DNA of 64,000 bases from Pochonia chlamydosporia 170 (taxonomy: Eukaryota > Ascomycota > Sordariomycetes > Hypocreales > Clavicipitaceae), in the NCBI RefSeq assembly GCF_001653235.2, contig NC_035796.1:2976001-3040000 (forward strand). The letters are read 5' to 3'. Below, in pieces: positions 56,380 to 64,000 of this stretch. Below the pieces are notes generated by a model. The model did no database searches. It had not been told where the DNA came from and saw only the letters and a list, made by a program, of their open reading frames with translations. The translations under genes were made by a program, and so were the position numbers. The stretch's first letter is position 1; the number at the start of each line of letters is the position of its first letter.

Positions 56380-56760
56380 GATGGCATCAAGATTGAAGGA
56401 AAAGGGAGTTAAATGTGCAGGCAATGAGGCTTTAAGAGCTGTTTATTGCACGTCGAATCGGTCAGGGTCACCAAGCCGTTGCTCAGACGGACCCTGCTCA
56501 AGTGTGTGCGTGCTGTGTTGAGAGTTGAACAGGTCGAGTCGACTTTGGGACTTTGGAAATTCGGCCCAGCACATTATTATATACCGGCCAGATAACGACC
56601 AGACCGGTCCAGTCTGGTCTGGTCCCAGTGGCAGATTTGGTTAGTGGATTTGCTGGCGTTGTAGTTGAGTGGAGTTTGGTGGACATGCAAATATATAAGT
56701 ATGTAGCAACATGGGGCAAATGGCGGGCCTAAAGGTCATGTCTCAAGCTGTGTATGGTTC
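56380..56760. other. 2EXR gene promoter region
   Basis: Normal-composition DNA upstream of the 2EXR gene. It contains a short internal repetition of GGTC/CCAGT words (56591-56626) and a TATATA tract at about 56690, which may be the minus-strand core promoter region or chance. No further gene. Confidence 0.4.
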
Positions 56761-56771
56761 ACATGCAATAT

Positions 56772-56790
56772 TGGGTTAGATTAGGGTTAG
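56772..56790 (+). repeat. Short telomere-like repeat at block boundary
   Basis: TGGGTTAGATTAGGGTTAG contains one perfect TTAGGG and partial units on both sides. It sits at the junction between the intact island and the decayed block on its right. It is too short to be certain it is telomere-derived. Confidence 0.45.
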
Positions 56791-56884
56791 CATTATTATC
56801 TAAAAGCTATCTTGCCAGACTAATTCTAACTAAGCTAGATAGATAGGTTACAAAAGGAAAGCTAGCAAACTAAGTACATAAAAA

Positions 56885-57105
56885 GAGGGGTTTTTAGAGA
56901 ACCTTAGAGGTATATAGAAAAGGTAGAGAAGATAGTAAAGAGGGAATAGATAGATAGAAAGACAGAAATAGAGAGACTAGATAGAATAGAAGATAGAGGT
57001 AAGAGATAGAGATAGATAGAGAAAAGGGAAAGAGGGAAAGAAAGGGAGAGAGAAGGGAAAAGAAGGAAAGAAAAAGAAGGAAAGGAAAAGAAGGGATAGG
57101 AAATT
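56885..57105 (+). repeat. Polypurine (GA-rich) tract
   Basis: About 220 bp in which the plus strand is mostly G and A, with irregular GATA, AGAG, GGGAAAG and GGAAA units. Such tracts can form triple helices and are common as simple sequence in fungal repeats. It borders the 3' side of the LINE relic, which reads on the minus strand. Confidence 0.7.
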
Positions 57106-57109
57106 AGGT

Positions 57110-58920
57110 AGCTTTAGCTGCCTTAGATGCTCTCTTCTTTGCTAGTTAGGTCTGCGTTATAAGCTAGCTAGCTTCTTCTATAGGTAGTTTTTTCCCACTT
57201 ATAGAGAGAGCTATATAAGCTCTATACTTAGCTAGCATAATCCTAACAGAATTATCTATCTAAGTAGAAGCAGTAGAGCTTATAGCATCTTAAATTTCCC
57301 TATAGTATTTAGTAGAGACCTTCTCTAGAAGGCCTCTAGCTAAGAAGATAAGAGGCCTAAAGATAGAGCCTAAAGCTCTATATTTCTAGCTTTTCTCAGC
57401 TATAGCTTCTAAAAGAGTGCTATAGAGGTCTTTCCTATAGGAGGCCTTATTTACAGCTACTATCTATACGTTATAGAAGTACTTAGTGCTAGATAGAGCA
57501 ACTATAAAATTAGGTCTCTTTTAAATGCCTTCTGCTAGATTAGAGAGCTCTTTCCTAACTTCTAAGCTAGCTTAGCTAGATAGTACTTTTATAAGAGTAT
57601 AAGTAACTTAGTTATAGTAAGAGGTCTACTTTCTATCTGCTGCCTTATAGTAGTCTTTATAGTTAATAGAGGCTAGAGCTCTATAATAGCTATAGGAGCT
57701 ATTTCTATTTCCTACAGAAAGAAGCAGTTAGCTGTAAAGGGATTCTATAACTTCTAGGTTTATAAGGTAGAGAGTCTTTATAGTAGGCAGTATATCTAGC
57801 TACTTTTGCCCTAGATAGCTAGTATTTTCCACCCTAGCTCTCTTTTTAGAGGGGTCTAAGATAGAATCTAGAAAGGAAAGAGCGCTAGAACTAGCTTCTA
57901 CTATAGCCTTCTAAATAGATAGAACCTTAGTAGGGCTAGCTATAGGAATTTACTCTAGAATTTAGTCTAGTATTAGCTAGAAGGCTACCTTAGCTGCCTA
58001 GAAGATTCTCTTAGTAAGATTTATATAGAGAGAAATTCTAAGGCCTCTCTCTCTAGCTAGTAGACCTATTAGAAGGGGATTTATCCTATTCTTAAAAGGT
58101 TCTAGGTTTCTATAGCTTATAGAGGCTAGAAGCCTAGTAGCTCTAGTAGCTAGAGCTCTAATTTAGCTGTAAATAAGAGAGTTAAGCTCCCTCTAAAGGT
58201 CTCTAAGGCTAGCTAGATCTAGCTATCTTAGAAGATACCTTAGAAGGAGGTATATACTTTCCCTAAGAAGTAGTAGGAAATACTACTTAGAAATTCCTTC
58301 TAAGAGAGCTAGAACCCTTTAGAAGTTCTTAATCTTTCCCTCTAGAAAGAACCTTCTAGCAGCTAGAAGCCTAATAAGAGACTCTAAGGCAGCTAGTTCT
58401 TTCTTTCTAAGGGATTCTATAGAGGCTTTCTTGCTCTTTTATTAATTAAGAGAGGCAGGGGATTTTTAGAAGACTCTTTAGATAATATCTAGGGTCTTTC
58501 CCTTTAGGTTCTTTTCTAAGATAAAGATATTATTTAGGTAGGCTATAATAAGAGTATCTAGGAGAGCCTTAGTAAGAGTCTTTAGTGTTAGATAGATTTC
58601 TAGAGAGAATAGAAGGGAACCTAAAGGGTTCTCTTGCTAAATTTCTTTGCTAGAGGCTAGAGTAGTTCTAAAAGGTATAATAAGAAGAGATAGGCTATTA
58701 TAAGCCTAAGTAACTATCTTATAAAGGGTAGAAGTATATTTTAGGGTACTTTCTATAATAGCTTCTCTTTCTAGCTAGTTAAAAGCGTTTACTAAGTCTA
58801 GGATTAAGACTCTTTTATAGCTCTTAGAGTTCCTAGCAATAATTTAGAGCTGTCTTTTAACGTGAAAAAGATAGATAGCAGGAGTGTAAGCAAGATACTC
58901 TTAACAGCGTAATTTAGTAG
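57110..58920 (-). mobile_element. Decayed non-LTR retrotransposon (LINE) fragment
   Basis: On the minus strand a frame read through TAG stops shows reverse transcriptase core sequence. LILDLVNAFN at about 58813-58781 stands where the DLxNAFN box is expected. Some 60 residues later QENPLGSLLFSLEI, at about 58640-58599, stands where QGDPLGPLLFSL is expected. This combination is characteristic of non-LTR (LINE-type) reverse transcriptases; LTR elements have different text in these boxes. No terminal repeats were found, as expected. The ends are approximate. The substitutions (GD to EN, Q to stop) fit G-to-A and C-to-T decay. Confidence 0.72.
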
Positions 58921-59111
58921 TAGGGTAATAAGGCAGCTAGAGTAGGGTAGTTTATATAGTAAATTAAAAAGGGTTTATCTTAAAACGGCCAAGCATAATT
59001 AGTGCAGATAAGAAAGCTAAGAAAGCTAATAGAGCGTTATTTTACCTGCTATTTCCCTCTCTAATCCAATAATATCCCAGGGTAGCAATTGCACATTTGC
59101 TGTAAGGACTA

Positions 59112-59133
59112 GTAAGTAAGTAAGTAAGTAAGT
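59112..59133 (+). repeat. Tetranucleotide microsatellite (GTAA)n
   Basis: About five tandem GTAA units in AT-rich DNA. Confidence 0.85.
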
Positions 59134-60158
59134 AGGCTAGGCAGGCTGCTATAATAGGCGTTTTTTTCCTAGATGTATATAGGGATATAGGGGAAAAGGA
59201 GTGCCTAGTACTTATATATATATATATAGCAAAGTAAGGTAGAAAGATAAAGAATAAAGTAAATATTTTTTAGTAAAAACTAGTAGAAGGGTTTAAAAGA
59301 GAGTCTTCTCTATTCTTTATCCTTTATTCTTTCCCTTCTTCTGCTTAGAAGAATTAAGATAATAGGCATAAATAACTTTATCTATAATAAAGAGTATTAG
59401 GTAGTAGTATATATAGATTATAAGAGTTACCTTACGCTAGAAGGCAGAAAGAGATAGAACTCCTATCTTTATAAGAAATTATATTATATAGCAAGTAAGT
59501 AGCTATATAAAATAATTAAACTGCTATTAATATATAACCTATATAAAATAATAAAAGAGCTATAATAATAGTAGCCTAAAAGGAGATTACTATATAAGTA
59601 AATTACTAGGTTAAAGTTATTTACTAGCTATATATATAACTATAATATAGAGATATATAATTTTATAATAATAAGGCTAGAATTAATATATAACTATCTG
59701 CTAAGATATAGGAGAATTATATTATAGCATAGAAAAGATAGCTCTCTATAGGAGTAATACTACTTATAAACCTATCTAACTGCTAAAAGTTAAATTAACT
59801 ACTTTACTATTAAGTTAATAATAGAGAGCAGCTAAGACTAAGATATAAATAGTACTTCTAAGCTATTATAACTAGTTCTATATATAGGAGCTCTACTCTT
59901 AGTAGTAGAGGAAATACTCTTTAATAGACTAAAGAATAATATATAGAAAGTAGCATATAATATAGAGGATAATAGAGTAATTATTAAGAATTATAGCTAT
60001 AGCTAAGCAGACTAGAAGCTATAGCTACTCTATATAGGTTTTCCTACCTACCTTTAGAAGCTTATAAATATAAAGATCTAGTTATTATTTAAGTTACTAA
60101 AATATAGAGATACTCTATTCTAGAGTAAGTAAGATAAAGATAATACTAACTATTATAA

Positions 60159-60159
<1 letters not shown>

Positions 60160-60200
<41 letters not shown>
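60160..60200 (+). repeat. Trinucleotide microsatellite (AAT)n
   Basis: About 13 uninterrupted AAT units; a shorter AAT run recurs at 60226-60243. Confidence 0.92.
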
Positions 60201-60528
60201 GGTAGAAGAGAAGGATAAAAAGAAGAATAATAATAATAATAATCTTAGATATATACTAGCTATAGCTAATACTCTTTTTAGAAGTACCTATACTCTAGTA
60301 TTAGATTAGTTACTAAATTATAAAGTAATATAGTAGTATATATAAATACTTAGTATATAGAGTATAAGTAAAAAGAGTAAAAATATAGTATTTTAAAGGT
60401 TTAAGAACCTTTCTTTTCTAGTAGAGTACTTTAGGATAATAAAGTAGCTCCTAATATACTACTATAGCGTAGTATATTATAATAATAAGCATTTTAGTTA
60501 GCCTTAAGAGATTAGCAGGCTAGGTATA

Positions 60529-60757
60529 TATAACAGTCTAAGCGAGTATATTAATAACTAGCTAGGTAACTAAAAATAAGTATCTAAAGCTAAGAAGAAA
60601 AGGAAAAGGAGAATAAGAAGGAAAGAGCTTATAGAGCTCTTATAGGCTTATATGCTTACTTCTATTAATCTTGCTTATTGCTATAGGTTACTAGTAATAA
60701 GGCTAGGAATAAAGGTAAGAGTATAAGCTAAGCTACTATTAGGCTTAGCCTATTATA
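60529..60757 (-). repeat. LTR of the inverted gypsy copy
   Basis: 229 bp, the same length as both LTRs at 46-52 kb, in reverse orientation. Its outer end keeps AGTCTAAGCGAG; its inner end reads GCTTAGCCTATTATA. No matching target duplication can be tested because the far end is missing. Confidence 0.9.
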
Positions 60758-62710
60758 ATACCTCTCTTTCTTAGAAGCTTATATTAGAGTAAAAGTAAGA
60801 TAAATAGAAATACTATATTCTCTTAAACCTCTATTATATTATCCTTTAATCTTATTATACTCTTTCTTATACTAGTTAAGAGTAGATATTTCCTTAAATG
60901 CCTTAAGTAGTTCCTAAGTAGGTTTTACCTAGCTGCTCTATTTTACCCTAACCTGCTACTTTTCTTAAGTCTTCTTCTTACCTACTATTACCTCTATATA
61001 ATATTTCTTATTTTCTTTATTATTAAGAATTACTAGAAGGTAGTAGTTATCTATTTGCTATAATAGCAAATAGTTATTAGCTATTAGCCTTAATAGGCTA
61101 ATATAAAAAGTATTATAGATGCCTAGTAGTATATCTAATTAGTAAGTATATAAGCTAATAAGTTTTATTACCTTATACTTTACAACTATTTAGTCTAGCT
61201 TCTTAAAAGGTCTTTTAGATTAAATATTTTATAATTATAGCTAGACCTAATTTTCTACTCTAAATTTATTTATAGGCTGCCTCTAAGTATTAGTATATTT
61301 TTCCTATACTTCTTATGCTAAGGCTATTATAGCTTAGGCCTATTCTATTACCTCTTATAGCCTCTTAACTAGAGCTTCTACTTTTACTATTAGAAAGGTA
61401 TTATTAAAGTAAAGTAGTTTATTAACTTAAATTAGGTTAATATAGTATTTATAGGTTAGAAAGAATAGGCTAATACTTATAGTAGTAGCTATCTTATTAT
61501 TTAAGGCTATAGCTACTACTAGTAGTAGATTATTCTAATTACCTTAAGTATATACTATAAAGATATATAAGTATCTTTCTACTTTCTAGTTTACTCTCTT
61601 AGTTACCCTATTAGTCTATAAGTGCTATATAGTTAAAAGGTATTACTAGACTTATAAGAGTTAATATAAGTAGCGCTAGAAATAGCTAGTAAACTATAAA
61701 CCTTAATTTATAACTATTACTCTAGGGAATTTATAATATTAAATAAAGTATCTTATTAATACTTTAGTAGTTACTTCTATAGTAATTATAAATATAGGCT
61801 CTAAGATAATACTCTTTAATAGTTAATTTATAATTACTATTAGGTTAGTTATACTATTTAAACTTATTAGAGAAAGGTTAATAATAAAGTCTACTAATAT
61901 CTTAGACTAGATTCTATCTAGTACTAGTAGTAGTTTAAGAAGTTTATGCTATTTTTCCCTCTATATAGTACTTTAACTATAAATATTATAGTTTTATATA
62001 AACTACTATATATCTTTATTTAACCTAGGCTAGTAGAATCTTTTACTAAGTAGAAACTTAAGTATATTTCTACCTAGATAGCTAGTTAGTATTAAGTTAT
62101 AGGTATCTTAGATAATCTTTATATATAGTAGCTTATATTAGGGAATCTAAATTCTCTCTCTCTAATAAAGCTAGTATTCTTTATTAATAGAGCATTCTAA
62201 TAGAGTAATTAGTAACTCCTACTATAGTAGGAGGTACCTATTACCTTTCTAAACTACCTCTCTTATTAGCTAGTACTAGTTATACTTTTATAATTCTTTA
62301 GTCTATAGTTCTTATAGGTTAATTATAGTAAAGAGGTTCTTAATATTAGGATTATAGCTAGTAGTAGGGTTCTCTAATTAATTTATATTGCCTTTCTTTA
62401 TAAAGCTAGCCTTTACTATTATAGGAGCTTTAATATATAAGTATATAGCTCTCTTCTTTCTCTTAACTAACTAAAATAGCTATAACTTATATTCTTAGAG
62501 TCTCTTATTATTAAGTCCTACTAGTATATCCTATTCCTATTATAAAAGTATATCTAGAATTACTACTTATTTACTAGAATAATACTAAATAATAAAGTTA
62601 TACTATAATAGAATCTTAGCCTATCTAGCTTATCTCTTACTAAGCTATTACTTCTTTATAAAGTACTAAAGATTAAGATAGTCTATAAGAATCTTAAATA
62701 AAGTAATACT
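60529..62710 (-). mobile_element. Inverted, truncated copy of the Ty3/gypsy element
   Basis: On the minus strand this repeats the 3' portion of the element at 46374-52096. It opens with a 229-bp LTR (60529-60757, reading TATAACAG at its left end) and continues into the internal sequence corresponding to about 51867 down to 49916, with only a net 1-bp length difference over 1.95 kb. It stops sharply at 62710, where unrelated sequence starts. It lacks the gag and RT region and the other LTR. It is as decayed as the full copy. Together they are the duplicated pair that RIP needs. Confidence 0.9.
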
Positions 62711-64000
62711 GTTAGGGAGGGTATTCAAATAAGCAGAGTAAGGGACAAGGGAAGTAATCTTGTATTTATAGCGAAATAGCAGATATCTCGCAGTTAGAAT
62801 GGTAACGGTCTTAATCTCTAACCTCCTTTAAAACCCTAAAGATCTCTTCTTCCCTTCCTTTTATACTAGGAGCAGGGTAGCAGTGCGGTGTCTGCTACTT
62901 ACAGTTAGCCCCCTTTAGGGATAGCTTCTAACAGAGTTACCCTCCTTTTGTTGTGACCGTGCTTAGTTACAGCTATATCGCGGGTAACTTGCAGCTATAA
63001 ATAGCTTCTAGCCCTGGGATGCCTAATCAGCTGCTAATAGGTGCCTAAGCAGCTGCAAGCTGACAGCTGCCAGGGCAGCTGTTAACTCTACAGCTATCAG
63101 CTGTTAATCCTAATCCCCTAGATATATAAGCAGGACCTCCCCCCCTTCCTTCCTTCCTTTCCTTCTTTCCTCCTTTATCCCCTCTTATCCTTGTGAGTAC
63201 TTCCTGTGGTAGCAGCTTGCTAGCGCTCTTACTGCAAGTTAGCCGCGTAGCAGTGCTAATCCCCTTGATTTTTAATAGAATTCCCATATTTTTACAATTT
63301 CCTGTCCAAAAATTTTATTAATCTAGTAGGTACTCTTTACAGTCCTAGTAGCGTGTTTGCTGCTAACCAGCTGCTAGATTACTATGCCTTATCGCTAGAC
63401 TTCTCGCAAGACTGTGCCTAGGAGCACCCCAGCTATAATGGGGATACCTCCTACCCTAATCAAGAAATGTACCTCTTATAGGTAGGTTTTTTGTTATTCT
63501 TGCTGTGTATATAGTGCTAACTAGCAGCTAGCTTAGAGGTAGGATGCTGCTAGCGGTGTGCTTACGGGATAGCTAACTAGAAGTTCCGTCCTGCTAATAT
63601 TACTACTAATAGCACGCCTAAATATAAGGCAAAAAATCTGGGCGTCCTAGTTATGTGTGCGCTAGCAGAGAGCTATAAGTTAGCTGCTAGGTTGCTGCTT
63701 ACTCCTACTAACTGCTTGGTAGCTAATACCGCAAAATATGCCTATTATTTTAAAAATAATAAGCTATATATTCCTGTGAGTACCTATACTACTATAGCTT
63801 GTTTACTGCTAACTAGTAGCTAGCTTAGTTCCCATGCCTGCTGTGCCTATAAGGCTACCTTTATAGCTAAGAATGCTATTAATAAAGAAGAGAATTAGTA
63901 CTATGGCGATGCTAACTTTCTTGCTGCTTATAAGGAGCTAGTTTGCGCCTTAGCTAAGGAGAAAAATAAGGACAAGAAGGGACAGGCCTGCCATGCCTAG
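62710..64000. mobile_element. Unclassified, less decayed insertion running off the window
   Basis: At 62710 the truncated gypsy copy gives way to sequence beginning TGTTAGGGAGGG, with a clear rise in GC. A TG start would suit an LTR, but no second copy or CA end is visible in the window. The segment contains a TATATAAG at about 63122-63129 directly followed by a C/T-rich tract (63138-63190), a promoter-like arrangement. Many CAGCTGC/GCAGCTG words occur near 63025-63095. From an ATG at about 63383 a plus-strand frame reads MPYR, a stop, then TSRKTVPRS with further stops, as if RIP had hit it lightly. I cannot identify the protein. It probably continues beyond 64000. Confidence 0.5.

Larger units (their letters stand above)
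58921..60528. other. AT-rich decayed DNA with simple repeats
   Basis: Very AT-rich (especially 59340-60500), with no readable motif. It includes the simple repeats listed separately. The origin cannot be told; it could be an old element or the same older layer as at 52.1-54.5 kb. Confidence 0.5.

Noticed and set aside
63045..63287. 80-codon minus-strand frame near the right end
   Set aside because: It spans the C/T-rich promoter-like tract and translates to low-complexity Lys/Glu/Gly text.

Overview
The window is nuclear DNA of a filamentous ascomycete, most likely a Sordariomycete. The evidence is short spliceosomal introns (about 49-80 bp, GT-AG plus one GC-AG), a highly reducing polyketide synthase, HET-domain and HET-C proteins, a 2EXR protein, and long repeat blocks carrying C-to-T/G-to-A decay typical of repeat-induced point mutation (RIP). 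The genus cannot be fixed from sequence alone; Hypocreales is a guess.

Region 1 (0.7-22 kb) reads as a polyketide gene cluster. It holds a zinc alcohol dehydrogenase, a dead GH16-like gene, a CYP52-type P450, a secreted intradiol-dioxygenase-like protein, an FSH1-type serine hydrolase, and a 2250-residue HR-PKS (KS-AT-DH-ER-KR-ACP with no C-methyltransferase signature). Two genes whose families I do not recognise follow (334 aa with a signal peptide; 555 aa). A testable reading is that the PKS makes a reduced unbranched chain, the FSH hydrolase releases it, the CYP52-like P450 oxidises its far end and the ADH acts on the alcohol or aldehyde. The roles of the secreted dioxygenase-like protein and of the two unknowns are open.

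Region 2 (23-43 kb) is ordinary gene space with mixed functions: a HET-domain protein, a secreted BPL_N amidotransferase-like protein, a cupin_5 protein, a GNAT acetyltransferase, a SAM methyltransferase, an UNC-93-like transporter, a GMC oxidoreductase, a small hydrophilic protein and a HET-C-like protein with a signal peptide. Exon structures are given for the spliced genes.

Region 3 (43.3-54.5 kb) is an AT-rich, stop-riddled repeat block with nested insertions. The oldest layer includes the relic of a RecQ-like helicase (Walker A and DEAH-box regions readable through stops), which resembles the telomere-linked helicases of fungal subtelomeres. A hAT-type MITE (11-bp inverted repeats, 8-bp target duplication) lies beside it. 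A complete Ty3/gypsy element (229-bp LTRs, 5-bp target duplication) lies next to that. A short head-to-head interstitial telomeric tract follows at 52.4 kb.

Region 4 (54.5-56.8 kb) is a small non-decayed island with a truncated polyprenyl synthetase gene and an intact 2EXR gene. Region 5 (56.8-64 kb) is decayed again: a LINE relic, an inverted 5'-truncated copy of the same gypsy family, simple repeats, and at 62.71 kb the start of a less decayed sequence that I could not classify and that runs off the window. Together, regions 3-5 suggest a subtelomeric or former subtelomeric position for the cluster.
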